Source of the DNA: Nostoc sp. S4
GTDB lineage: Bacteria; Cyanobacteriota; Cyanobacteriia; Cyanobacteriales; Nostocaceae
Direction: 5' to 3'
Length of the DNA stretch: 64,000 bases
Assembly (NCBI GenBank): GCA_029379225.1
Contig: JAQYWR010000047.1
Coordinates: 1-64,000 of the forward strand
Both the position numbers and the translations under genes were made by a program. Shown piece after piece: positions 46,264 to 55,418 of the stretch. The notes beneath the pieces are model-generated. The model saw only the letters and a program-made list of their open reading frames with translations. It was not told the DNA's origin and ran no database searches. How positions within the stretch are numbered: position 1 is the first letter of the stretch; each line of letters starts with the position of its first letter.

Positions 46264-46481
46264 GAGTGTTGAGTGTTGAGTGTTGAACGCCAGTTGCTTC
46301 TCCTGACGGAGACGCTGCGCGAACAACGGAGGGAAAATACGCAACGCACTGGCTCCTGTTGACTGGGAACTAGAAAATAAATATTTAGGAATACTTTCTC
46401 ACTCAAGTATCCAATCCCCAATCCCTAATACTCAATCCCCAGTATCCAATACCAAGTCCTCAGTACCCAGTCCCCATTACC
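46264..46481. repeat. STRR arrays downstream of pdhA
   Basis: GAGTGTT occurs three times in tandem (46264-46284). Next, GCCAGTTGC near 46291 is mirrored by ACTGGC near 46348, framing a small stem. From 46405 to 46481 come degenerate CCCAATC/CCCAGTA heptamers. Noncoding spacer of the type common in Nostocales. Confidence 0.7.
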
Positions 46482-46535
46482 TCTTATCCCCAGAGGGAGC
46501 CCTACCTTCCCCAGTACCCATTAGGACTAAAACTT

Positions 46536-47405
46536 GTGTTTACCATTGCACTTCAACAGCAACAATACAAAACCTACATCCTTTCAGATGAAACCGCTAA
46601 TTCTCAACTGGAAGTTGTCCCAGAACGCGGTGGTATTATTACCCGTTGGCGCGTCCAAGGACAAGAAATTTTCTATCTGGACACTGAACGCTTTGCTAAT
46701 CCTGATTTAAGCGTCAGGGGTGGAAATCCTATTTTGTTTCCGATTTGTGGCAATTTACCGAATAACGCTTATACCTATAACGGGAAAGAATACACTCTTA
46801 AACAACATGGCTTTGCTCGTGATTTACCTTGGCAAGTAACTGAGCAAGTAGCTGAAGATAAAGTTAGCCTTACCCTCGTTCTCAACAGCAACGACCAAAC
46901 ACGGATAGTTTATCCTTTTGACTTTCAACTAGTTTTCACTTATAAACTCCAAGGTAATACCTTAGAAATTCACCAGCAGTGTAAAAATCTTTCGTCTGCA
47001 TCATTGCCCTTTTCTTTAGGTTTTCATCCTTATTTTCTGACACACGAGAAAACTGCGCTAAAGTTTGAAATTCCCTCTCAAGAGTATCAAAACCAGATAA
47101 CTAAAGAAAGTCATTCTTTTAACGGAAATTTTGATTTTAATCAGGATGAAATTGATGTTGCCTTTAAGCAGTTAACTAGTAAATCAGCAACAGTGACGGA
47201 CAATAACCGTAAGCTCAAGTTGACTCTAGATTATGGCGATGAATATCCCATTTTAGTATTTTGGACACTCAAAGGCAAAGACTTCTACTGTCTAGAACCG
47301 TGGAGCGCTGCTCGCAACTCTCTAAACACTGGTGAATATCTAACTGTATTAGATCCAGGGGGTAGCTATACAGCATCTATACGCTTAACAGCAAATTTTT
47401 TCTAA
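46536..47405 (+). CDS. Aldose 1-epimerase-like protein
   Basis: A 289-residue galactose-mutarotase-fold protein starting at GTG 46536. Marks are RGGIITRWRVQGQEIFYLD, GGNPILFPICGNL, KQHGFARDLPW (His), SLGFHPYFL (His), and CLEPWSAARNSLN (Glu), which fit the catalytic His/Glu arrangement. Proteins of this type include hexose-6-phosphate mutarotase YeaD; the exact sugar is not known. Single gene, convergent with repeats and then the tRNA-Lys gene. Confidence 0.82.
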   Translation: MFTIALQQQQYKTYILSDETANSQLEVVPERGGIITRWRVQGQEIFYLDTERFANPDLSVRGGNPILFPICGNLPNNAYTYNGKEYTLKQHGFARDLPWQVTEQVAEDKVSLTLVLNSNDQTRIVYPFDFQLVFTYKLQGNTLEIHQQCKNLSSASLPFSLGFHPYFLTHEKTALKFEIPSQEYQNQITKESHSFNGNFDFNQDEIDVAFKQLTSKSATVTDNNRKLKLTLDYGDEYPILVFWTLKGKDFYCLEPWSAARNSLNTGEYLTVLDPGGSYTASIRLTANFF

Positions 47406-47465
47406 ACCCCTTTACAAAACTACAGATATCTATGCTATGATGGCAAAGTTGCGAAATCAACGAAA

Positions 47466-47537
47466 GGGTCGCTAACTCAACGGTAGAGTACTCGGCTTTT
47501 AACCGATTAGTTCCGGGTTCGAATCCCGGGCGACCCA
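47466..47537 (+). tRNA. tRNA-Lys (UUU)
   Basis: Full cloverleaf of 72 bases. The acceptor stem pairs GGGTCGC with GCGACCC, the discriminator is A, and no CCA is encoded. The anticodon arm is CTCGG, loop CTTTTAA, CCGAT with arm wobble, and the anticodon is TTT. The T arm reads CCGGG TTCGAAT CCCGG. Confidence 0.96.
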
Positions 47538-47590
47538 TGGAGTTAATATAGGTCTTTGGTTGAGCATTGCTCAGAGATACGCCGAGCAAT

Positions 47591-48004
47591 TCAATCTTGA
47601 TTGAATATCAATTTGTAAATACGGTTTTCGACTTTCAGAGAACCTTGTTGCTTAATAATTAGCCCTGATAAGATTAATTCTTTTTCTTCTAGACTATCAA
47701 CGGAGAATATTTCTTCTTAGTGTAAAATTTGTCGATAAAGCTCTAGGAGTTTATTAACTTGTAGATGGCTATTGAGAATGCGATCGCGAATAGTTATTAA
47801 ATGCTTCGGCTCATCCTGTGATTTCCAATTATCTATCACATTTATTGCTACCAAATTTTCCATCCATTCGGCTTCACTGTTTGCCAGAATCACAGATGAA
47901 GAATTGCAGATGAGCTGACAGAGCTTTTGAGTGAGAAAAGGCTGCCCGTTAGTCCAGTGTAATACTTTTGTGATTACTTTATAAATTGCGATCAAAGAGT
48001 CCAC
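47591..48004 (-). pseudogene. Fragment of an AAA-type (AAA-like domain/WD40 family) ATPase gene
   Basis: The frame encodes LHWTNGQPFLTQKLCQLICN, then VIDNWKSQDEPKHLITIRDR, LLELYRQILH, a TAA at 47717-47719, and continues in frame EEIFSVDSLEEKELILSGLI, then KVENRIYKLIFNQD and a TGA. This is the winged-helix end of the large cyanobacterial AAA-like NTPases that usually carry TIR, caspase or WD40 partners. The P-loop part in front and the domains behind are missing. It lies directly beside tRNA-Lys. Confidence 0.72.
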
Positions 48005-48201
48005 ATCCTACAAAACAGTGATATATGACTGCAAAGGGGCGACGCTTTTGAGTTTGATTGGATCGAAATAGGTACGATGTCTACAGCTGATTTTGCCTAC
48101 ATATTTATTGATTAATTACGATCAGGGCGATTGTGTAACACACACAAGAAATTTTTCCAATTCGGTACGATAAACGTATAGCAATCCTAAATACCATCGT
48201 T

Positions 48202-48891
48202 ATGGTAAAAACACCTTCACAGCATCGGACAATTCCTCATCTAGAAAATGGCGACAAACTCAGCCGCTATGAATTTGAGCGGCGCTACAACGCCATGCGT
48301 AACTTGAAAGCCGAATTGATTGAGGGAATTGTCTATATTATGCCTGCTGCTTTGCGTTTTAGAAGTCACAGTCAACCGCACGGTTGGATTATTGGTTGGT
48401 TATTTACTTACGAAGCGGCTACACCAGGTGTAGCTTTAGGAGTTGAACCCACTGTGCGCTTAGACTTAGATAATGAACTTCAACCAGATGCCCTTCTCCT
48501 CATTAATCCAGAAGCAGGTGGTCAAGCAAGGCTGAGTGAGGATGATCATATTGAAGGCGCACCAGAGTTGATTGTCGAAATTGCGGCTAGTAGTGTCGCC
48601 ATCGACCTCCATGCCAAAAAACAAGCTTATCGCCGCAATGCGGTTAAAGAATATATCGTTTGGCAAGTACTCGATCAAAAATTGAGTTGGTTCTATTTAG
48701 AAGAGGGTGAGTATTTAGAGTTAGTTACTGATAGTAGCGGAATTTTACGAAGTCGGGTTTTTCCAGGATTGTGGTTAGGAGTCACAGAGTTATTAGCAGG
48801 GAATATGCAAACCGTGTTAACTGTTTTACAAGCAGGCTTGGAATCTCCCGAACACACAGCATTTGTGCAGAAATTAGCAGATTTAGGCTGA
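48202..48891 (+). CDS. Uma2 family (DUF820) putative endonuclease
   Basis: A 229-residue Uma2 protein. N-terminal KLSRYEFERRYNAMRNLKAELIEGIVYIM, central LQPDALLLI, and APELIVEIAASSVAIDLHAKKQAYRRNAVKEYIVW give the usual PD-(D/E)XK core, with Asp of QPDA and Glu of VEIA. It is the third Uma2 gene in this window and belongs to a different subgroup (ERRYNAMRNLKAELIEG). Role unknown. Confidence 0.87.
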   Translation: MVKTPSQHRTIPHLENGDKLSRYEFERRYNAMRNLKAELIEGIVYIMPAALRFRSHSQPHGWIIGWLFTYEAATPGVALGVEPTVRLDLDNELQPDALLLINPEAGGQARLSEDDHIEGAPELIVEIAASSVAIDLHAKKQAYRRNAVKEYIVWQVLDQKLSWFYLEEGEYLELVTDSSGILRSRVFPGLWLGVTELLAGNMQTVLTVLQAGLESPEHTAFVQKLADLG

Positions 48892-49129
48892 AGCGATCGC
48901 TTTTAACAAATTATTTGGCATACACGGCTACCAAAGCCTTTCACCTTGGAGTAGCTCGCCGTACAGTAGTATAGGGCATATTTATAGTAACTTTAGCTTA
49001 AACTTTTTCAACATAAGCACACAACACTAGTTATAATTTCCTATAAGTTGAAAAAACTCTTAAGATTTAGCGTGATTATTACGCTTCTCTCACACCGACT
49101 AGCTGACAACCACATTAGGAGGACTATCT

Positions 49130-50209
49130 ATGGCGCTTGTACCATTGCGGCTGCTGTTGGATCACGCGGCTGAGAACGGTTACGGCATCCCAGCTTTCAA
49201 CGTTAATAATTTGGAACAGATTCAGGCGATCCTGAAGGCTGCTGTAGAGACAGATAGCCCCGTGATTTTGCAAGCTTCTCGTGGCGCTCGTAATTATGCA
49301 GGAGAAAACTTCCTACGCCACCTGATTTTAGCAGCGGTAGAAACCTATCCTCAGATTCCCATTGTCATGCACCAAGATCATGGTAATGCCCCTGCTACCT
49401 GCTATTCAGCAATTAAGAACAACTTCACTAGCGTCATGATGGATGGTTCTCTAGAAGCTGATGCTAAGACCCCTGCAAGCTTCGAGTATAACGTCAGTGT
49501 TACCCGCGAAGTCGTAAATGTAGCTCATGCTCTAGGCGTCAGTGTTGAAGGCGAACTTGGTTGTTTGGGTTCTCTAGAAACTGGTGCTGGTGAAGCTGAA
49601 GATGGTCATGGGTTTGAGGGTACACTCGACCATTCTCAACTGCTAACCGACCCTGACCAAGCAGTTGATTTCGTAGAGCAAACCCAAGTAGATGCTTTAG
49701 CAGTTGCTATTGGCACTAGCCACGGTGCTTACAAATTTACTCGTAAGCCAACTGGCGAAATTTTGGCCATCAGCCGCATTGAAGAAATTCACCGCCGTCT
49801 GCCTAATACCCACTTAGTAATGCACGGTTCTTCTTCCGTACCTGAAGATTTGCTGGCAATGATTAACGAGTATGGTGGTGCAATTCCTGAAACCTACGGT
49901 GTACCTGTAGAAGAAATTCAAAAAGGTATCAAGAGCGGTGTACGTAAGGTAAATATCGACACCGATAACCGTTTGGCTATTACCGCTGCGGTACGTGAAG
50001 CTTTGGCAAAAAATCCCAAGGAATTTGACCCTCGTCACTTCCTCAAGCCTTCTATTACATACATGCAGAAGGTTTGTGCTCAACGCTATCAGCAATTTGG
50101 CACCGCTGGCAACGCAAGCAAGATCAAGCAAATTTCTTTGGAAGATTTTGCTGCTAAGTATGCTAAAGGTGAACTCAATGTTGTTACCAAGTCAGCAGCC
50201 AAAGTTTAA
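49130..50209 (+). CDS. fbaA: Fructose-bisphosphate aldolase, class II
   Basis: A 359-residue zinc aldolase of the Calvin-Benson cycle and glycolysis. VPLRLLLDHAAENGYGIPAFNVNN opens it; zinc ligands are in HQDHGNAPA and VEGELGCLGS, with phosphate-binding GTSHGAYKF and VMHGSSSVP. Subclass B length matches other cyanobacterial CbbA/FbaA proteins. A strong ribosome site AGGAGG lies just before the ATG, and a terminator follows. High expression is likely. Confidence 0.96.
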   Translation: MALVPLRLLLDHAAENGYGIPAFNVNNLEQIQAILKAAVETDSPVILQASRGARNYAGENFLRHLILAAVETYPQIPIVMHQDHGNAPATCYSAIKNNFTSVMMDGSLEADAKTPASFEYNVSVTREVVNVAHALGVSVEGELGCLGSLETGAGEAEDGHGFEGTLDHSQLLTDPDQAVDFVEQTQVDALAVAIGTSHGAYKFTRKPTGEILAISRIEEIHRRLPNTHLVMHGSSSVPEDLLAMINEYGGAIPETYGVPVEEIQKGIKSGVRKVNIDTDNRLAITAAVREALAKNPKEFDPRHFLKPSITYMQKVCAQRYQQFGTAGNASKIKQISLEDFAAKYAKGELNVVTKSAAKV

Positions 50210-50280
50210 TTTCTCTAAAGAATAAAAAGATGCACAGTACTGCTATGCTCCTAAAAGACTGAGGATTCTAATATTGGCAT

Positions 50281-50305
50281 AAACCGGGTAACTACCCGGT
50301 TTTTT
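50281..50305 (+). terminator. Rho-independent terminator after aldolase
   Basis: AAACCGGGTA pairs exactly with TACCCGGTTT around a two-base gap, followed by TTTTG and further T residues. Confidence 0.85.
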
Positions 50306-50406
50306 GTTTTATTCATCAGAATTGGGCATTGAAGGTTGGGAGTATCTGAGGATATTATCAAAAGCTATCCACCCTACCCCGACCATTCTTCCTATACTCT
50401 CAGTCC

Positions 50407-51219
50407 CTAAAATACCCGATGCTGTAATGAGGGCATTTGACGACGGACTTGTTCGAGCCTAGTGGGTTTGATTTCAGCGATCGCAATTCCCGGCTTTTCT
50501 CCGGCATCGGCTAAAATTACTCCCCAAGGGTCGATAATCACAGCGTGTCCGTGGGTTTGGCGGCGATCGTAGTTGTTGCCTGTTTGAGCAGGAGCGATGA
50601 CATAAGCAGTATTTTCGATGGCTCTTGCTTGTAATAATACTTGCCAGTGGTCTTTCCCAGTAAAGGCGGTAAAAGCAGCCGGAACAAATAAGACATCGGC
50701 TCCCTTATTTGCTAAATGACGGTACAGTTCTGGAAAGCGCACATCATAACAAATAGAAAGTCCTAAATTACCGAGTTTGTCTGAAAAATGAACGGGGGGT
50801 AGTTGCGTACCAGCCACAACAGTGCTAGATTCGCGATAGGTGTTGCCGTCAGGGACATTAACATCAAATAAGTGTACTTTGTAATAACGGGCAAGTTCTT
50901 CACCGCTTGCATCGATAAGTAGAGTAGTATTATAGACTTTGCCTGTATTGTCTACTGGAAGTGGAAAGCTGCCACCCAAGATGGTGATTTGAAAGCGCTG
51001 AGCCATTTTTTTAAGAAATTTTTCACTTTCAATAGCAATGGCATCCCCTTGCGCGAGTCTGTCTTTTTCTTCTCCCATAAAGGAAAAGTTTTCTGGCAAA
51101 CCTACCAATTCAGCACCTTGACGCACGGCAAGATCTATTAATTCTTCTGCCTGTGCCAAATTTTTTTGCAGATCGGACACACTGGTTAATTGAATAGCGG
51201 CGGCTAAATAAGACTTCAT
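50407..51219 (-). CDS. Nitrilase-superfamily amidohydrolase (Nit1/Nit2-like)
   Basis: A 270-residue carbon-nitrogen hydrolase. The catalytic triad is visible: Glu in LVGLPENFSFMG, Lys in YYKVHLFD, and Cys in LGLSICYDVRFPELYRH. Nit1-type enzymes hydrolyse deaminated glutathione, a metabolite-repair role; that is the closest match by length and motifs. It is convergent with the aldolase gene. Confidence 0.9.
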   Translation of the reverse strand: MKSYLAAAIQLTSVSDLQKNLAQAEELIDLAVRQGAELVGLPENFSFMGEEKDRLAQGDAIAIESEKFLKKMAQRFQITILGGSFPLPVDNTGKVYNTTLLIDASGEELARYYKVHLFDVNVPDGNTYRESSTVVAGTQLPPVHFSDKLGNLGLSICYDVRFPELYRHLANKGADVLFVPAAFTAFTGKDHWQVLLQARAIENTAYVIAPAQTGNNYDRRQTHGHAVIIDPWGVILADAGEKPGIAIAEIKPTRLEQVRRQMPSLQHRVF

Positions 51220-51474
51220 AGATTCAACAACGAATAGTTGATTTATGGGAAATAGATTATCAAAATATATCGCTACTTCAACATTTGTGGAACTTAATTA
51301 AAAATACAGAACTTATTGCTTTTTTTTGAACAAGCTTATTATTGTCATTGTTTATTTTAACCTTCCTTTAAGTTCTAGCAAACTGAGCAGGATTGCGATT
51401 AGGTTGTGAGCAAACCTTGATAAAAGTTACCTGTTGTGAATATCTCTGTTCTGATTTAGATACTTATCGCTCGC

Positions 51475-52013
51475 TGGCTATATTTGTCTTGGTACTGCGG
51501 ACATAGTGATTGTTTGAGTTTTGATTAAAGGCATGACGCCAGAAGAAAGAAACAAAGTTATAGATACGCAGTTATTTTGCTATTTACTCTAACGGTGCAG
51601 GTAATTTTGAATTATTTAAAATCAGTATTGGATTTTTACAAGTGGCAGAAGATTAATTATTATTACCGTTAATTTCTTTCACAAATGGTGAGGAGAGAAT
51701 TAGATACGCTAATTATTGAGCAAGAACGCAATTTAGTAATTACTCTCATTAGTCTTACTCCTACTAACAGCCAGCAACTTTAACGATGGTAGATGTTGTT
51801 GAAGTGGAAATCAGAGAGTCCACATATTACGCTGATAGTGGCTATCCTAGCGGCAATGTTTATTAGTTGGTTGATTTTGCGTTTGGCAAATCTGATTGAG
51901 AGATCGATTGGTGCAAAGGTAAAGTAATTCTAACTGGGCTTTTAGGTTTTCTATTGGCGGCGTTAGCACTGAAAATTAGTGATGCAGTAATTAAGGAGTT
52001 GCTTGTGAGATAG
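51475..52013 (+). pseudogene. Decayed MarC/UPF0056-family membrane protein gene
   Basis: Several frames together spell a MarC-type protein: LIKGMTPEERNKVID (51518-51568 area), AVILLFTLTVQVILN, LFKISIGFLQVAE, then HITLIVAILAAMFISWLILR and ILTGLLGFLLAALALKISD, ending at a TAG. The intact pattern is ...LTPEERNKVA...LFGISIGA.RIAGG...GL.LAALA. Multiple frameshifts and stops interrupt it. The assignment rests on the order of these short pieces. Confidence 0.6.
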
Positions 52014-52169
52014 AAAACTCCTAAAAATATTAAAACATTATTAAATTATCTTTAAATGTAAACAAGTTTGAAAAATGAGGAATTAACATCTTTCAAACTT
52101 GTTTGCAAAAATTAACTTAAAGTTACAACAGAATATATAACTCAAGAGGATTTTGTAGCCAATTGAGTT

Positions 52170-52493
52170 TCAAAGATACTTTTCCAGAGTGGTAGCTAAT
52201 GTAGTTTTAGGCACAGCGCCTACCACCATATCGACTTTTTGTCCACCCTTAAAAATCATTAGTGTGGGAATACTGCGGATGGCGTACTGACTGGCAACAT
52301 TAGGATTTTCATCCGTGTTGACTTTGACGACTTTGATTCGACCTTTGTACTGTTGGGAGATTTCATCGACAACAGGAGCTACCATACGGCATGGTCCGCA
52401 CCAGGGTGCCCAAAAGTCAACTAAAACGGGTACATCGCTGTCGAGTACTTCTTGCTTAAAAGTAGAATCCGTAACTTGTGCGGCTGCTGACAT
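52170..52493 (-). CDS. trxA: Thioredoxin
   Basis: Thioredoxin of 107 residues, starting at ATG 52493 (MSAAAQVTDSTFKQEVLDSD). An in-frame TTG at 52511 adds six. The active site WAPWCGPCRM lies at residues 28-37 and the cis-Pro in RSIPTLMIFKGG. It reduces disulfides of many targets, linked to ferredoxin-thioredoxin reductase. It lies downstream of the GuaB3-type gene on the same strand, an arrangement seen in other cyanobacteria. Confidence 0.96.
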   Translation of the reverse strand: MSAAAQVTDSTFKQEVLDSDVPVLVDFWAPWCGPCRMVAPVVDEISQQYKGRIKVVKVNTDENPNVASQYAIRSIPTLMIFKGGQKVDMVVGAVPKTTLATTLEKYL

Positions 52494-52876
52494 GCCTAAA
52501 ACCTTCGCCAAATATATCTGAGCTTCGTGAAAATTCTACCATAGCAAAAACATCTGCTTTGGAGTCGAGGATGTACATTTGCAAAGAAGCTTTAGAATTT
52601 ATTCATAAACATAAGGAACCGCCCGAACAGTAGTCCGGGCGGAGTGTGGTGTGAGGAGTGAACGGAAACATGCGTCTCCGCTATTTCTATTGTAGGCGAC
52701 AGATAAGATTTTTCCAGGAATTGTTTAGGGGCCTGAAAAATTTATTTAAGAACTTTGATGTTGGAAATGGGGTATTGGGGATTATGAGTGTGGCAAAGAT
52801 GCCAAGAGTTGTTGCTTTTTATAACCTCCCCACGTTCCTCATACTTCCTCATCTCCCCATACCCCATGCTCCAATT
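52494..52876. other. Intergenic region between guaB3-type gene and trxA
   Basis: 383 bases. A strong hairpin CCGCCCG/CGGGCGG at 52619-52642 could terminate the upstream gene on the minus strand, though the T-tract (TTCCTTATG) is poor. The stretch from 52800 to 52870 is C-rich repeat-like sequence. The trxA promoter probably lies in the first 120 bases. No reading frame. Confidence 0.5.
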
Positions 52877-54040
52877 CTATTTTCCCATCCCTAATTGCTG
52901 AGCTTTTTGATAAACTTTGCCTTCAGTTAATAGAGAAGGGGCAATTACAACTTCCACCTGCTGCATTTCTTTGATATTTTTAGCTCCCAAGGTACCCATG
53001 CTCGTCTTTAAGGCACCTAAAAGATTGTGAGTGCCATCATCTAGTCCTGCTGGGCCAACGAGTATTTGCTCTAGGCTGCCAGTGGTGGCAACGCGAATCC
53101 GGGTGCCACGAGGTAAGACTGGGCTGGGAGTTGCCATGCCCCAATGATAACCGCGTCCTGGGGCTTCGGCGGCTCTGGCAAAGGGGGAACCAATCATCAC
53201 ACCATCGGCACCACAGGCGATGCATTTACAAATGTCGCCACCAGTAATTAAACCACCATCAGCGATGACGGGGATATAGTTACCAGTTTCCTTGTAGTAA
53301 TCATCTCGTGCCGCAGCACAATCAGCGATCGCAGTTGCTTGTGGCACACCCACACCCAATACTCCCCGAGACGTACAAGCTGCACCAGGGCCAATTCCCA
53401 CTAGTACACCAGCAGCGCCAGCTTTTAACAAATTCAAAGTGACTTCGTAAGTTACACAATTCCCCAATACCACGGGAATAGGCATTGAACGACAAAATTC
53501 TGCCAAATCAAGTGGTACTAAAGACTCTGGTGACAAATGTGCAGTCGAAACCACTGTAGCCTGCACAAAAAATAAATCTGCCCCAGCTTTTGCTACCGCC
53601 TCACCATATTTGCTTGCTCCTGCTGGAGTCGCACTCACAGCCGCAATCCCACCTTGTTGTTTAATTTCCTGAATACGTTTTTCGATTAATTCTGGCTTTA
53701 TTGGTTCGGCATAGAGTTCTTGCATCAAGGCAACAAATTCATCTTTTCCTACAGAAGCAATCCGATCTAATATGGGTTCTGGGTCAGCATAGCGAGTTTG
53801 AATACCCTCTAAGTTGAGGACACCTAATGCTCCTAACTGTGATAAACGTACAGCCATGCGAACATCTACTACGCCATCCATTGCACTGGCAATTATCGGG
53901 ATTTCTCGCTCAATATTGCCAATACGCCACTTAGTGTCTGCCAAACTGGGGTCTAGAGTTCTGTTACCGGGGACAAGAGCAATTTCATCTATTCCGTAAG
54001 CTCTGCGAGCTGTTTTTCCCCGCCCAAGTTGAATTTCCAC
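52877..54040 (-). CDS. IMP dehydrogenase-like protein (GuaB3 type)
   Basis: A 387-residue TIM-barrel protein of the IMP dehydrogenase/GMP reductase superfamily, without the CBS pair inserted in true GuaB. Marks are ALVPGNRTLDPSLADTKW at the start, GIGPGAACTSRGVLGVGVPQ (catalytic Cys loop), and VIADGGLITGGDICKCIACGADGVMIGSPFA. The length fits the GuaB3 subfamily common in cyanobacteria and actinobacteria, whose reaction has been reported as GMP-reductase-like or remains unsettled. Upstream of trxA. Confidence 0.85.
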   Translation of the reverse strand: MEIQLGRGKTARRAYGIDEIALVPGNRTLDPSLADTKWRIGNIEREIPIIASAMDGVVDVRMAVRLSQLGALGVLNLEGIQTRYADPEPILDRIASVGKDEFVALMQELYAEPIKPELIEKRIQEIKQQGGIAAVSATPAGASKYGEAVAKAGADLFFVQATVVSTAHLSPESLVPLDLAEFCRSMPIPVVLGNCVTYEVTLNLLKAGAAGVLVGIGPGAACTSRGVLGVGVPQATAIADCAAARDDYYKETGNYIPVIADGGLITGGDICKCIACGADGVMIGSPFARAAEAPGRGYHWGMATPSPVLPRGTRIRVATTGSLEQILVGPAGLDDGTHNLLGALKTSMGTLGAKNIKEMQQVEVVIAPSLLTEGKVYQKAQQLGMGK

Positions 54041-54228
54041 GCTTTAACTTTTCTCAATTCTGTTTAAGCTAGGGTATCAAATTGTGGGAGAAAGTGGGGC
54101 ATTTTTTTTGCCCAACTGCACAGGTGACTACTAAGGGCTATCCTTAGTGATTCGTCCAATGACTAATGATTAACTATTGGATTATTAGCATTAATTCTCT
54201 TAATTCTAAAATCTAAAATTGGTTTAAT

Positions 54229-54894
54229 TTAGCGTTTATTTTTAGTCGGATCTACTCCGGTGTAACCAGTTGCTAACCAAAGTATGGCTCTAGCTCCATC
54301 GCGAATAGATTTTTCAATAGATTCAGGGGGGTTTTCTGAAGGAACTGGCACTGGTTTTAAATAAATACCCCGACTACCCAAAATAATTTCCCCAATCACA
54401 CAAGCCCGGCGCATATGGAAGTCTGAAGTAACTAAATAAACACTCTTGATCCCGCGAGCTTGCAAATCATCTACCAACGTAGTAAAATTAGTGACTGTAT
54501 CAACTGCTTCATAGTCCAAGTGTAAACGTTTGGGATCGACGCCAGCTTTGGTAAACACTCGTTGCGTAAACTTTGGTGGACTACCCCCCGTAATCCAGAT
54601 TGGTATATTTGGATGCTTTTGGACAAATTTTGCTGTAAACTTCTCTCGCTCTAAATGTTTTGTTGAACCACCTAAGACGATCACAGCTTGCGGCTGCACA
54701 AATTGGTTTTGTACTTCTTTGTATCCGCACCATATGACTAGCGGTAGCACAAAAGCCATAAATTTAAAAGATTTACCTGTAAAAAGTAGCTTATTCAAGG
54801 CTCGATAAGTTAATTTACTGACTCGAAAATTTTGTTTGACTGGAAAAACAATAATTGATGGTAGAGTAGCAACCTGCCAAAAGAATATACCCAA
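54229..54894 (-). CDS. YdcF/SanA family (DUF218) membrane protein
   Basis: A 221-residue protein with one N-terminal membrane helix (about 44-60, FKFMAFVLPLVIWCGY). A DUF218 domain follows: AVIVLGGSTKHLEREKFTA, IPIWITGGSPP, DTVTNFTTLVDDL, and YLVTSDFHMRRAC. The domain probably faces the periplasm; relatives such as ElyC and SanA affect envelope integrity. The exact role is unknown. The start codon may lie further in. Confidence 0.82.
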   Translation of the reverse strand: MGIFFWQVATLPSIIVFPVKQNFRVSKLTYRALNKLLFTGKSFKFMAFVLPLVIWCGYKEVQNQFVQPQAVIVLGGSTKHLEREKFTAKFVQKHPNIPIWITGGSPPKFTQRVFTKAGVDPKRLHLDYEAVDTVTNFTTLVDDLQARGIKSVYLVTSDFHMRRACVIGEIILGSRGIYLKPVPVPSENPPESIEKSIRDGARAILWLATGYTGVDPTKNKR

Positions 54895-55418
54895 ATCTAA
54901 GTTTGGATAATTTTTCGCTCAAACACGCTTAATCACGCTTTATTTTAAGATATTCCTCTAATTGAAGGATTATCCTAACCTGTATCCGACGATCCATCAA
55001 AGGGTTCTAGCCACTTCATATCATTTGATTTTAGAAAAAGCAAAAAATTCTTTAGTTTTTAGTTTTGCCTTTTAACTTGCTTGTTCTGATACTAAATTGC
55101 ACTCAAAGGTGATATCTCACTCTCCCCTGAACTTAAACCCGGATTTCTCACAAGAGTGTCGGGAGTGTGGGGAGTGTGGGGAGAGAGGGGAGCAAGATTT
55201 CTTCTCCATCCTCCCACACTTCCTTTTCCTCTCACACCTCCCACACTACTTGGATTTCTCACAAGTGAGAAATCTAGGTTAAAGCCCCTTCGCCTGCCAA
55301 TACTAATATCTTTGAACGCAACTTTGTATCATTGAAGTCTCCCATCGTCCGTTGCTCTTGCCATTCGCATATAAACAATAAGGATGTTACGATATCTTTC
55401 ACTAGCTGAATCTGACTT
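54895..55418. other. Intergenic region with GTGTGGGGA repeats before dnaN
   Basis: About 520 bases between divergent genes. GGATTTCTCACAAG occurs twice (near 55140 and 55252) flanking G-rich GTGTGGGGA units and their C-rich mirror. The second copy forms an exact hairpin GATTTCTCA/TGAGAAATC at 55253-55274. This looks like a small repeat element of about 140 bases. The dnaN promoter probably lies after 55290. Confidence 0.55.
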
